Positions 1 to 7,100 are shown, counted from the stretch's first letter. The stretch: DNA of 11,215 bases from Eubacteriales bacterium (GCA_030695285.1 JAUYTF010000159.1:1-11215); one strand, 5' to 3'. Numbers and translations are program-made. Notes: a model not told the origin generated them from the sequence alone.

Positions 1-160
1 TTCAGTTGTCGCAGGTCTTGAGCCCTGATAAGCTACTTCGTTCTCGCGCTACTGGTAGAGCGCGGTTTTGATTTTAGGATTGTTTTCAGTTTTTGCAGGG
101 CTTGTGCCCTGAAAAACTAGCGCGTTCTCGCGTTTCTGGTAGAGCGCGGTTTTGATTTTA
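1..160. repeat. Two copies of an 84-bp tandem repeat with internal hairpins
   Basis: Copy 1 begins at base 1 and copy 2 at base 85. They match over the first 76 bases or so of the unit with about 11 differences, then drift apart. Each unit holds a CAGGGC/GCCCTG-type hairpin (perfect in copy 2 with a TTGT loop; one mismatch in copy 1). Each then has a CGCG-rich hairpin closing on AGAGCGCG, followed by GTTTTGATTTTA, so on the plus strand the unit ends like a weak intrinsic terminator. Some differences keep pairing, such as C-G against T-G in the second stem. The array may continue beyond the left edge. No ORF of note crosses it. It is not a CRISPR, since no spacer separates the copies. Function unknown; a structured intergenic repeat is the best description. 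Confidence 0.75.
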
Positions 161-218
161 TGAACAGTACTTTATTTTGCAAACAGCCTTTGTTTATTGA
201 AGCGTTTTTCTTTAGCCT

Positions 219-262
219 GCCCCGCAGGGGCAATCAATATACATTTCTTGCCCCGTAGGGGC
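219..262. repeat. Pair of GCCCC-GYA-GGGGC mini-palindromes
   Basis: Two 13-bp hairpins (219-231 with loop GCA, 250-262 with loop GTA) sit 18 bp apart, just past the stop of the minus-strand cupin gene. Stems are five G-C pairs. Neither is followed by a clear T-run on either strand, so they are weak terminator candidates at best. Short GCCCC/GGGGC palindromes of this kind are common intergenic repeats in Clostridia (general knowledge, not tested here). They may mark the 3' end of the cupin operon transcript. Confidence 0.6.
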
Positions 263-271
263 GCTCCCCTT

Positions 272-613
272 TTATCCCGGGAAGATGACCGTCAGCAGCA
301 TCTTAAACGGCTCCACTGCCTCCAGCGCGTGCGGCACGCCCGCGGGCATAACCACGGTTTCTCCGGCGGAGAGCCTGAACTCTCCCTCACCGATGGTGAT
401 CTTTGCCGTGCCGTCCAGCACCTGCACCATCGCGTCGCCCTTGGATTCGTGCGAGCTGATCTCTTCGCCCGTATCAAAGGCAAACAGCGTCAGGCTCACG
501 GAACGGTTTTGCACCAGTGTGCGGCTCACGATCTGCCCTGTTTGGTAGGTGACCAGCGCGCCCAGCGCGAGCGGTGTTGCCAGATCGATATTTTTCATGA
601 TTTTGTTTGGCAT
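272..613 (-). CDS. Small single-domain cupin protein
   Basis: Encodes 113 aa. One beta-barrel cupin fold fills almost the whole protein. Cupin motif 1 is seen as G49-x5-H55 running to G68, and motif 2 as G84-x5-P90-x-G92-x2-H95. Of the usual metal ligands only H55 and H95 are clear: the second His of HxH is Ser57, and the acidic ligand position is Ala61. Metal binding may therefore be altered or absent, and the ligand or reaction cannot be named. The ATG at 613 was chosen because AGGAGGG lies 6 bp upstream. A longer in-frame ATG at 688 overlaps the upstream stop as ATGA but has no ribosome binding site and would add 25 basic residues. It is the last gene of a three-gene cluster with the DUF438 and DUF1858 genes. 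Such small cupins are often accessory or sensor proteins; the link to redox sensing here is inference. Confidence 0.85.
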   Translation of the reverse strand: MPNKIMKNIDLATPLALGALVTYQTGQIVSRTLVQNRSVSLTLFAFDTGEEISSHESKGDAMVQVLDGTAKITIGEGEFRLSAGETVVMPAGVPHALEAVEPFKMLLTVIFPG

Positions 614-684
614 GTTTTTTCCCTCCTGTTTCGCATTCGGTTTCAGTTTGTTCAGAGTGATACTCCTCAATCTAACGGGCTTCT

Positions 685-1893
685 TCATACCGGCGACACC
701 AGCCTTTTTTCGCCCTCGATGGCCTGAATGGGCGCGATGTCCTGTGTGACTTCCAGCACGCCAAGGTATTGGTTTGATTCGTCGCGTACCGCAAAATAGC
801 GGATATAGACGAACTTATCTCCGAGTTTGAGCCAGAAATCCTCGTGATCTTTCTTGCCGCTCTTAAAATCGCTGATGATACCCTCGACGATGTGTACGCT
901 CGCCGGCGGATGGCAGTTGGCGACGTTACGGCCGATAATTGCCTTGGTGCGCGGGAACACGCGCTCGCTGCCCTGCGAAAAATAGTGCACAGTGTCGTCC
1001 GCGCCAACAAACGTGATGTCCACGGGCAGCGTATCGAGCAGGCTGCTGAGTTCCGGCACCGACAGGAACCCCGACGGCAGCTGCACAGCGTTGCTTACGG
1101 AAACAAAGGGCGCTGCGGGCGCTTGCGACGCCGCGGCCTTCGCCTGCCAGACGGGTGGGGTCTCGATCATGCAGTAGCCGATCTCGCCGCTCTCTCTTGC
1201 AACGCCCGACCACTCCTCGGCGGAAAGCGTCTCGAGCATCATGGGGATGAGTATATTCTCTTCCTTAAAGATCATCTCCTCCACGCGGGTGAGCGCCTCG
1301 GCGAGCTTTGCGCCTGTCTCCGCGCTGCCCGCCGCCGCGAGCTTTGCCGCCTCTTTGAGCAGCGAGCGAATCTCGTCGTCCACACCCCACATCACCTTCG
1401 GGGGCGCTGTGATGCCGTGCTGCTCTAAGTAGGGAAAGAGTAGATTTTCCTTGCGGGAATAGTGCAGGTCGATGGCAAGCAGCGCGCCTACCTCCGGCAG
1501 CAGCGCCTGCGTGGCGAGCTTGCCTTCCAGCACGCGGCGCAGCAGCGGGCGGATGCGCTCGTCCATGTGCGTGGTGATTGCCGCGTTTTCCGCCTTGAGC
1601 GTGTGCGTAGGATGGCCGGGAATCTTACTCGCGTCCGAGGGCGCGTGAATCTCCTCGATGCTGCCCTTGAACACGGCGGAGTGTACATCGCATAGCCGCT
1701 GCACTTCGCTCACGGGAAGCCCTTCCGAGATAAGCGCCTGCTCCGCCGCCGAGATTTCGGAAGCGGCGACGCCGTCAAACGCTTCCTTGAAGATGCCTTG
1801 CACTTCTTCAACGGTCTTTCCTTCGTGCAGCAGGCGCAGCATGCTTTTGATCGCCTCTTTGCGCCGCTCACGGTTGTTGATTTCCTGACTCAT
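685..1893 (-). CDS. DUF438 / hemerythrin-like (HHE) / PAS domain protein
   Basis: Encodes 402 aa, presumed cytosolic (no signal or membrane segment). Domains in order: a helical DUF438 segment (about 10-80), an HHE-type four-helix bundle (about 95-220) and a C-terminal PAS_10-like domain (about 285-390) with a CHPP-x-SVHIV stretch at 327-335. In the HHE part, H109 (THMDE) and H144 with E149 (HYSRKEN) are present. Where a classical hemerythrin would have further His ligands the sequence reads VDDE (171-174) and FKEE (209-212), so a standard five-His di-iron site is not evident. The family is widespread in anaerobic Firmicutes and is usually thought to sense oxygen, NO or redox state, but without output domains such as kinase or DNA-binding. 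The ATG at 1893 has GAGGAG 8 bp upstream; an in-frame TTG at 1917 is less likely. It lies 33 bp after the DUF1858 gene and directly before the cupin gene, so an operon is likely. Confidence 0.9.
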   Translation of the reverse strand: MSQEINNRERRKEAIKSMLRLLHEGKTVEEVQGIFKEAFDGVAASEISAAEQALISEGLPVSEVQRLCDVHSAVFKGSIEEIHAPSDASKIPGHPTHTLKAENAAITTHMDERIRPLLRRVLEGKLATQALLPEVGALLAIDLHYSRKENLLFPYLEQHGITAPPKVMWGVDDEIRSLLKEAAKLAAAGSAETGAKLAEALTRVEEMIFKEENILIPMMLETLSAEEWSGVARESGEIGYCMIETPPVWQAKAAASQAPAAPFVSVSNAVQLPSGFLSVPELSSLLDTLPVDITFVGADDTVHYFSQGSERVFPRTKAIIGRNVANCHPPASVHIVEGIISDFKSGKKDHEDFWLKLGDKFVYIRYFAVRDESNQYLGVLEVTQDIAPIQAIEGEKRLVSPV

Positions 1894-1926
1894 ATCGTTT
1901 TCTCCTCTTTCGGTCAATCGGGTGAA

Positions 1927-2157
1927 TTATATCGTTGCTTTGTAGCCGTGCTCGGCTAACTTCTCTACGATCTGTTCCAGCGGAATATGCTTGAGCGCCG
2001 CCCCCTTGGCAGGGGTCATAAACCGGCCTGCGCTTTGGAGCATACCGGGCTTGGTGATATCCGTAAAACCCAGCGCGCTGAGAATCTCGATCAAATCGGG
2101 GTGTTTCGCACACAGAGTGTAGACGGGTTCGTTGAGGTTGATCTTGATTTGCTCCAT
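1927..2157 (-). CDS. DUF1858 domain protein
   Basis: Encodes 76 aa, the usual length of a stand-alone DUF1858 domain, and is recognised by the VYTLCAKHPDLIEILSALGF stretch (about 12-31) and the TKPGML segment after it. DUF1858 is a small helical domain, related to the N-terminal part of ScdA/RIC-type iron-sulfur repair proteins, and is often fused to or placed beside DUF438/hemerythrin proteins. Here it is the first gene of the cluster, with GGAGGTGA 7 bp before its ATG. It has a single Cys (C16), so it is not the CxxC hybrid-cluster-associated redox version. Its molecular role is unknown; the neighbourhood suggests work together with the HHE/PAS protein in sensing or in handling a redox ligand. 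Confidence 0.85.
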   Translation of the reverse strand: MEQIKINLNEPVYTLCAKHPDLIEILSALGFTDITKPGMLQSAGRFMTPAKGAALKHIPLEQIVEKLAEHGYKATI

Positions 2158-2191
2158 GCTCGCTTCACCTCCGGCGGCTCTTTCTGACTTA

Positions 2192-2197
2192 AGTATA
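2192..2197 (-). promoter_or_regulatory. Possible -10 box for the DUF1858-DUF438-cupin cluster
   Basis: TATACT is read on the minus strand 35 bp before the DUF1858 start. No good -35 hexamer sits 16-18 bp upstream (CATACT at best). A GTTG-6-CAAC inverted repeat a little further upstream (about 2219-2232) could bind a regulator that helps a weak promoter. The 2158-2377 gap otherwise holds the pyrE terminator and no credible gene. Confidence 0.35.
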
Positions 2198-2280
2198 GAG
2201 CACTAAACCCAAATAGTATGTTGGAATAACAACGATAAAATAAGAAATACGACATTGTTTCGTTGGAAAGCGCACGAAAA

Positions 2281-2304
2281 CAAAAAAACCGCGCCTACGC
2301 GCGG
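2281..2304 (-). terminator. Intrinsic terminator of the pyr operon
   Basis: On the minus strand CCGCGC-GTAG-GCGCGG forms a perfect 6-bp GC stem with a 4-base loop, followed at once by seven T and then GTTTT. It lies 73 bp past the pyrE stop and before the promoter region of the next minus-strand cluster, so it separates the two transcription units. Confidence 0.9.
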
Positions 2305-2377
2305 AGCTTTGGAGTGGTTCGAATTGATAGAACAGCCGTATTTTAAACACACCAGAACTTGTATTCGGCAAAAGCTG

Positions 2378-2959
2378 TTATCTCGTTACAGGCAAGTCGC
2401 GGCTGCCGGGTTTTTCCAGCTTGCGCTTGCCCTCTTTGCAGATGGGACAGTCGTCCGGCGCATAGGAGTCAATATTGAGCTTTAGCGCCGCGTAGACAGG
2501 CAGCGTAAAGGTGCAGTCGCTCGCTCTGCGGTCTGCGATGCACGCAGCACCGATTACCTCCGCGCCCAAGGCCTCGAGCACGCGGACGGTTTCCATCGTG
2601 GATTTCCCCGTGGTGATCACGTCCTCCGCGATCAGGATCTTGTCGCCTTTGCCGACGTAAAAACCGCGCCGCAGCTGCATTTTTCCATACTCGCGCTCGG
2701 TGAAGATGCTCTCTGTGCCAAGTTGGCGCGCGAGCTCGTAGGAGACGATCACGCCGCCCATCGCTGGGCCGCAAACCTTCGTAATTGGCAGGTGCTTGAC
2801 CTGCGCGGTGACGGTTGAAAGAACCTTTTCTGCTAGCGCGGGGAAGCGCAGGAGTTTTGCGCACTGGAAGTAGCCGCCGCTGTGGCGTCCGGAAGAGAGC
2901 AGGAAGTGCCCCTCCAGAAAGGCTTCTCCCTGCTTAAGAATCTCAAGATTGTCGTCCAT
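2378..2959 (-). CDS. pyrE: Orotate phosphoribosyltransferase
   Basis: Encodes 193 aa. The enzyme joins orotate and PRPP to give OMP and pyrophosphate, the fifth step of UMP synthesis, in the cytosol. The PRPP-binding motif ILIAEDVITTGKS is at 108-120, with the acidic pair E112-D113. The N-terminal FLEGHFLLSSGRHS segment (14-27) is typical of the family. The C-terminus has a CPIC pair (171-174) followed by a KPGSR-like stretch, seen in the Firmicutes-type enzymes of this length. The ATG at 2959 was chosen because AAAGGAG lies 5 bp upstream and the family N-terminus begins about here. A second in-frame ATG at 3001 also has a GAGGAAA site and would add MRLAVHINSLKGEY. It is the last gene of the pyrC-F-K-D-E operon, 65 bp after pyrD, and is followed by a strong terminator. 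Confidence 0.95.
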   Translation of the reverse strand: MDDNLEILKQGEAFLEGHFLLSSGRHSGGYFQCAKLLRFPALAEKVLSTVTAQVKHLPITKVCGPAMGGVIVSYELARQLGTESIFTEREYGKMQLRRGFYVGKGDKILIAEDVITTGKSTMETVRVLEALGAEVIGAACIADRRASDCTFTLPVYAALKLNIDSYAPDDCPICKEGKRKLEKPGSRDLPVTR

Positions 2960-3024
2960 GTATTCTCCTTTCAGGCTGTTGATATGTACCGCCAGCCTCA
3001 TACTATTTCCTCTGTTTTCAGTTG

Positions 3025-3933
3025 CTAGATGATCCCGACGATCTCTTGCAGGTTACTAAGACCTTCGCTTGCGCAATAGCCGGCAAGCCCGTCGATCACC
3101 TCGAGCATCGCGCTGGGGTTGGCAAACGACATCGTACCGATTTGCACCGCCCGCGCGCCCGCCATCATGAACTTCAGCGCGTCCTCTGCAGAGGCAATGC
3201 CGCCCAAACCGACAACGGGGATGGATACCGCATGCGCAACCTGATGCACCATCCGCAGCGCAATGGGCAATATCGCAGGGCCGGAGAGACCCGCGTAGAT
3301 GTTATCAAACACCGCGCACTTTTCCTTTACATCGATCGCCATACCTAAAATCGTATTCACGAGGCTCAGCGCGTCGGCACCGGCCTCTTGGCAGGCGCGC
3401 GCAACCCGCACGAGCTCGGACGCATTGGGCGAGAGCTTCACCATGACCGGATGCCTGGAAACGGCCTTGACTTTCCGCGTGATATCCGCAGCGGTATCCG
3501 GCAACATCCCCAAAGCCATTCCGCCCGCCTTCACGTTGGGGCAGGAGATGTTGAGTTCGAGTATGTCGATATCCGCCCCGTTGAGCAGACGTGTGCCTTC
3601 CAGGTAGTCCTCCTCGCAGTGCCCGCCGAGGTTTGCGATCACCGCGGGGCCAAGCGCGCGCATAAACGCCGCCTCGCGGTCAACAAAGTGCTGCACGCCG
3701 GGGTTTTCCATACCGATGCTGTTGAGCATACCCGCCGGGGTTTCATACACGCGCACCCCTTTGTTGCCCGCGCTGCCATGCAGCGTGAGCCCTTTTCCGC
3801 TGATGCCGCCAAGGCGGGAAACATCCAGTATCTCCGCGTACTCGTGCCCGAAGCCAAACGTGCCGCTTGCCGCGATCACGGGGTTTTGGAGCGCCACGCC
3901 GCAAAGGGAGAGGCAGAGGGGGCTAGATGGCAT
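3025..3933 (-). CDS. pyrD: Dihydroorotate dehydrogenase, class 1B catalytic subunit
   Basis: Encodes 302 aa. An FMN-containing TIM barrel that oxidises dihydroorotate to orotate and passes electrons through PyrK to NAD+. Visible marks are the FMN/substrate segment ASGTFGFGHEY (22-32), K47 in ISGKG, the NSIGMENPG substrate segment (71-79), ELNISCPNV with catalytic Cys131 (126-134), the VMVKLSPN strand (163-170), GLGGI (242-246) and the FMN-phosphate end VQIGT (263-267). Cys in place of the Ser of class 2 enzymes, together with the adjacent pyrK, identifies class 1B. The ATG at 3933 is preceded by GGGAGGT at 5 bp spacing and overlaps the end of pyrK by 11 bp, so translational coupling of the two subunits is expected. 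An upstream in-frame extension of 76 residues lies entirely inside pyrK in another frame and is not real. Confidence 0.97.
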   Translation of the reverse strand: MPSSPLCLSLCGVALQNPVIAASGTFGFGHEYAEILDVSRLGGISGKGLTLHGSAGNKGVRVYETPAGMLNSIGMENPGVQHFVDREAAFMRALGPAVIANLGGHCEEDYLEGTRLLNGADIDILELNISCPNVKAGGMALGMLPDTAADITRKVKAVSRHPVMVKLSPNASELVRVARACQEAGADALSLVNTILGMAIDVKEKCAVFDNIYAGLSGPAILPIALRMVHQVAHAVSIPVVGLGGIASAEDALKFMMAGARAVQIGTMSFANPSAMLEVIDGLAGYCASEGLSNLQEIVGII

Positions 3934-4639
3934 CGCGCACCTCCCGATAATCAAACACTGGCCCGTCCTTGCAGATGCGCTTTCTGCCGCCATTCGTCTG
4001 GCAGGTGCAGCCAAGGCATGCGCCAACGCCGCAGGCCATGTGTTTCTCGAGGGAGAGGAAGAGTGTTGCATTTGCTTTTTCCGCAGCGTTTGCCACCGCG
4101 CGGAGCATCGGCGCGGGGCCGCAGGCGTAGTATTGGGCGTTGAGCGAAAAATCCACATCACCAGTCACAAACCCGCCTCGTTTCACCGTCACGCTGTCGG
4201 CGTACAGTTCAAATGCGTTCTCCAGATACGATTCTTCGCGAAAACCTAAGTACACGTCGATCCGGCGGTCAGGGTCGCCCACGCGGAGTTCCTTTGCGAG
4301 CTGGAGCAAGGGCGCTGTGCCGATTCCACCGCCGATGATGACCGTGTGCCCTTCCTTGAGAGAAAAGCCGTTGCCGTAAGGCCCCTGCGCGTCGATTTCC
4401 TGGCCGGGTTTGAGCGTTGCAAACTGCGCCGTGCCACGGCCGACGGTTTGGTAGACAAAAGTCGTTTCGCCCGTCCCGGCATCGGATTGACAGATGCTGA
4501 TGGGTCTGCCGAGCAGCAGGTTCACCGCGCCGGGCACGCGAAGCATGAAGAACTGTCCTGCGCGGCCTGTCGGCGCGCCGGAGATGGCCATGCGCCAGAT
4601 GCCCTGTGCAATTTGCTGATTGCTTTGAATGATCGCCAT
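3923..4639 (-). CDS. pyrK: Dihydroorotate dehydrogenase electron transfer subunit
   Basis: Encodes 238 aa. A ferredoxin-reductase-type flavoprotein that carries electrons from the FMN of PyrD to NAD+ through a [2Fe-2S] cluster and FAD. The FAD-binding motif GRPISIC is at 44-50 and the NAD-binding glycine stretch IIGGGIGTAP at 101-110. YACGPAPML (171-179) is the nucleotide-binding CGP motif. The cluster ligands are C203-x4-C208-x2-C211 and C223, with an additional Cys at 213. The start has a moderate AGAAGG site 5 bp upstream. It lies 42 bp after pyrF and overlaps pyrD, which fits a fixed ratio of the two subunits in the heterotetramer. Confidence 0.96.
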   Translation of the reverse strand: MAIIQSNQQIAQGIWRMAISGAPTGRAGQFFMLRVPGAVNLLLGRPISICQSDAGTGETTFVYQTVGRGTAQFATLKPGQEIDAQGPYGNGFSLKEGHTVIIGGGIGTAPLLQLAKELRVGDPDRRIDVYLGFREESYLENAFELYADSVTVKRGGFVTGDVDFSLNAQYYACGPAPMLRAVANAAEKANATLFLSLEKHMACGVGACLGCTCQTNGGRKRICKDGPVFDYREVRDAI

Positions 4640-4681
4640 AAGAACCTTCTTTCGATCTGTTTCTCTTTCGTGCCTTCGGGA

Positions 4682-5527
4682 TTACAGCGGTTGCAAAATA
4701 TCCTGCTTCATCGTAAGCACCGCCGCGCGGACGTGCTCGGCAAAGCGCGCGTCCTCGCTCTTGCCTTTGTGCGCCGTGATGAGCCCGCGTGAGGAGTTGA
4801 CCACCCCGCGCACCCCGTCCCGGAAAAACCCCGCGATGTCGCGGCCCGTTCCACCCTGCGCGCCGTAGCCGGGAATGAGCAGGAAGGTGTGCGGTAGCAG
4901 CGGGCGGATGCGCTCGAATTCTTCGGGGTAGGTCAGCCCGGTGACCGCGCCGATGGCAGAGAAGCCGCTCTTGCCGATGAAGGGGGTGCCCCATTCTGAC
5001 ACCTTGCGCGCCGTGCGTTCATAGAGCGTTTCGCCGTCCGCGATCAGGTCCTGGAAGTCTTTTCCGCTTGGGTTGCTGGTCTTCACCAGCGCGAATACGC
5101 CCTTGCCTTTCTCTAGATATGGATAGTACGGCGAGACTGCGTCTTCTCCCATAAAGACGTTGATGGTCATCACGTCGGTTTCAAAGTCGCCAGAAAAGTG
5201 CGCGCAAGCGTACTGCGCAGCGGTCGAGGAGATGTCCCCGCGCTTTGCGTCGGTGATAGTCACGTTGCCTCGGCCGCGCGCGTATTGCAGCGTCTTGGCA
5301 AAGGCGCGCATGCCGTCGAGCCCCAGTGCCTCATAGCAGGCGATCTGGAGCTTATAGCAGCCTGCGATGTCCTCCGTCGCGTCGATGATCGCGCGGTTGA
5401 ATTCGAGTATCTTCTCGCCTTGTGTGTCGCTCTTTTGCTTGATATAGTCCGGCAGGAAAGAATACTGCGTATCCAGCCCCACGCAGACGGGGCCTTTCTT
5501 CTGTACGGCTTCGATTAACTGCTGCAT
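4682..5527 (-). CDS. pyrF: Orotidine 5'-phosphate decarboxylase, type 2
   Basis: Encodes 281 aa. The enzyme decarboxylates OMP to UMP, the last step of de novo UMP synthesis. The active-site signature ITDAKRGD is at 91-98, with catalytic D93, K95 and D98, and GLDT (17-20) begins the barrel. The length, near 280 aa rather than 230, and the ITDAKRGDISST form place it in the type 2 subfamily of the OMP decarboxylases. The ATG at 5527 has AGGAG 8 bp upstream. It follows pyrC after a 112-bp gap that holds the duplicated pyrC tail, and precedes pyrK by 42 bp. Confidence 0.96.
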   Translation of the reverse strand: MQQLIEAVQKKGPVCVGLDTQYSFLPDYIKQKSDTQGEKILEFNRAIIDATEDIAGCYKLQIACYEALGLDGMRAFAKTLQYARGRGNVTITDAKRGDISSTAAQYACAHFSGDFETDVMTINVFMGEDAVSPYYPYLEKGKGVFALVKTSNPSGKDFQDLIADGETLYERTARKVSEWGTPFIGKSGFSAIGAVTGLTYPEEFERIRPLLPHTFLLIPGYGAQGGTGRDIAGFFRDGVRGVVNSSRGLITAHKGKSEDARFAEHVRAAVLTMKQDILQPL

Positions 5528-5584
5528 GTCGTCTTCTCCTCTGTCTTGATCGTCAAAGAGTTTTTTATGCTCTTACGCGCTTAT

Positions 5585-5688
5585 CTAAATCACATTGCTG
5601 TATTCATATCTCGTTTCGCCGTCGATGATGGTTTCTATCTTAGACGACCTTGCTGTATTCATATCTCGTTTCGCCATCGATGATGGTT
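5585..5688 (-). repeat. Diverged second copy of the pyrC 3' end
   Basis: Bases 5595-5633 repeat 5650-5688 with one mismatch in 39 bp (offset 55 bp). The repeat covers the last codons of pyrC. Read on the minus strand, the downstream copy runs TIIDGETRYEYSNVI then TAG (stop at 5585-5587). The true pyrC ends TIIDGETRYEYSKVV then TAA (stop at 5640-5642). The single mismatch in the core is synonymous (GAC for GAT), and the tail differences are conservative and still end in a stop. The downstream copy has no start or ribosome binding site and is not in frame with pyrC. It looks like a leftover C-terminus of a related pyrC allele. Confidence 0.85.
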
Positions 5689-6800
5689 CTGAGCACGCAC
5701 CCCATCACCTTGCGCCCGTGAAAGGGCGTGTTGTGCGAGCGGGAGATCATCATGAGGCTGTCGATTTCGCTCTCCTCCTCCACGGAGAGTTCTGTGACAT
5801 TCGCGGCGTACCCCGGCAGGAACAGCCCGGCCTTGAGCCGCAGCCGCTTGGCTGGGTTACGGGAGAGCATCTCGGAAAGTCTTGTGAGCGGAATTCCGTT
5901 GTCCTGAAACACCTTCAGGTAGACTTGAAACGCGTGCTCGATGTTGCTGATGCCCGCCGCGCCGCCTGCCTTGTCGGCTGGCGTATGCGGTGCGTGGTCG
6001 GTGGCGAGGCAGTCGATCGTGCCATCGATGATGCCCGCGATTAGCGCCTCCACATCCGCGCGCGTGCGCAGCGGGGGATTGACCTTGTAGCCGCTGTCCC
6101 AGCCGAAGAGGTGGTGCGGCGTGACCTCGCAGGTGAGGGTTAAGCCTTCCTCCTTTGCGCGGCGGATCATCTCCACCGTTTCCGCGCGGCTGATGTGGCC
6201 GATGTGCAGGTTGCCCCCGACTTCGCGCAGGAGGTTGATGTCGCGCTCGACGATCTTGCGCTCCGGCTGCGCGTGCGTGCTGATGAGAAAGCCGTATTTG
6301 CCGGAGTCGAGCAGGAGATTTCGCATAAATTCGTCCGAAAAGATCGCCTTTCCGTCGTTGGAGAGTACCTTTGTCAAGCGGCTTAAGCTTGCGCGGTCGG
6401 TCGGCAGCGCGTCGCCGAGCGCCTCGCCCGCGGCCGCCGCCTGCGTGAGGTGGCAGAGCTTCAGGCGGTTTGCCTTCTCGTGGTTTGTTGAGATGAGCTG
6501 TGGCGTTGCCATCACGGGATCGGTGTTCGCCATTGCGATCAGGTGCGCATATCCGCCCTTGAGCGTGGCGCGCATGCCCGTCTCCATGGTTTCCTTCTCC
6601 GGAAAGCCGGGGTCTCGCAGATGGCAGTGCATGTCGATAAACGCGGGCATGAGCGCGTTTCGCCGCATGTCGATGACGCGATCCGCCCGCTGCCAGCAGA
6701 GCGGCGCGCAGGAGGTGATGATGCCGTCCTCTGTGCAAAGGTCTCCATAGCGCTCGCCCAGCGCATCGATGAGGCGGGCATTTCGATAAAGCGTGATCAT
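5640..6800 (-). CDS. pyrC: Dihydroorotase, type I
   Basis: Encodes 386 aa. A zinc amidohydrolase that cyclises carbamoyl-aspartate to dihydroorotate, the third step of the pathway. The metal motif DMHCHLRDPG (56-65) supplies H58 and H60. D149 (SNDG), H176 (STHAQ), H202 (GHISR) and D268 (TDHAPH) complete the type I metal and catalytic set, with Asp rather than a carbamylated Lys at the bridging position. Substrate residues R62 and N92 are present. The segment after H176 reads AQPE, where many relatives have an acidic pair. The ATG at 6800 has AAAGGAG 7 bp upstream. It is the first gene of the operon, about 470 nt downstream of the promoter. Its last codons are duplicated just beyond the stop. 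Confidence 0.96.
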   Translation of the reverse strand: MITLYRNARLIDALGERYGDLCTEDGIITSCAPLCWQRADRVIDMRRNALMPAFIDMHCHLRDPGFPEKETMETGMRATLKGGYAHLIAMANTDPVMATPQLISTNHEKANRLKLCHLTQAAAAGEALGDALPTDRASLSRLTKVLSNDGKAIFSDEFMRNLLLDSGKYGFLISTHAQPERKIVERDINLLREVGGNLHIGHISRAETVEMIRRAKEEGLTLTCEVTPHHLFGWDSGYKVNPPLRTRADVEALIAGIIDGTIDCLATDHAPHTPADKAGGAAGISNIEHAFQVYLKVFQDNGIPLTRLSEMLSRNPAKRLRLKAGLFLPGYAANVTELSVEEESEIDSLMMISRSHNTPFHGRKVMGCVLRTIIDGETRYEYSKVV

Positions 6801-6904
6801 ACCGGTTCTCCTTTCGTTCTTGCGGAGGCATGTAGAGTAAACAGGTTCAGGCGCAGTGCGCGTCGCGGCGCATGCGGTTCTTTGAGCGCCGGCGCGTCAG
6901 GCCA

Positions 6905-6930
6905 TAAAAAAACACCGGTTAACCGATGTT
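6905..6930 (-). terminator. Terminator-type hairpin in the pyr leader (attenuator candidate)
   Basis: On the minus strand AACATCGG-TTAA-CCGGTGTT forms an 8-bp stem (one G-T pair) with a TTAA loop, followed by a run of seven T (6906-6912, of which two also lie in the stem). It lies 105 bp before the pyrC start and far downstream of the promoter, so transcripts must pass it to reach the structural genes. That is the position expected of an attenuator. Confidence 0.75.
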
Positions 6931-7028
6931 TGAAAACAAATATAGTATGGAGGGAAGATTTTCTTGAACGCTGCTTGCTTGAAAGAAACAATTCTGAAAA
7001 GAAAGACCAGTCTGCTCAAATGAGCAAT

Positions 7029-7074
7029 ATAAAAGCCTTGATCAAAAAGAAAATCTCTTTTCGAAATCAAAGCC
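7029..7074 (-). ncRNA. Leader hairpin B, second copy of a 44-nt stem-loop
   Basis: On the minus strand GGCTTTGAT ... ATCAAGGCT pairs, with an inner GAAAAGA/TCTTTTT stem, and is followed by TTTTATATT. It resembles the hairpin at 7101-7146, offset 72 bp. The two share nearly all of the AAAGCC-TGATCAAAAAGAAAA arm on the plus strand. Terminator-like, though less stable than the pyrC-proximal hairpin. Confidence 0.55.
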
Positions 7075-7100
7075 GAAATGTGGAGATTGGTTCCGGCATG

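Noticed and set aside
1..168. CRISPR array at the left edge
   Set aside because: The 84-bp copies are directly adjacent with no unique spacers and the repeat is far too long and diverged.
2189..2371. 60-codon minus-strand open frame between pyrE and the DUF1858 gene
   Set aside because: It spans the pyr terminator, has no ribosome binding site and no family features.
3388..4143. Plus-strand 251-codon open frame across pyrD/pyrK
   Set aside because: Shadow of two well-recognised minus-strand genes; Arg/His-rich and without a recognisable fold or ribosome binding site.
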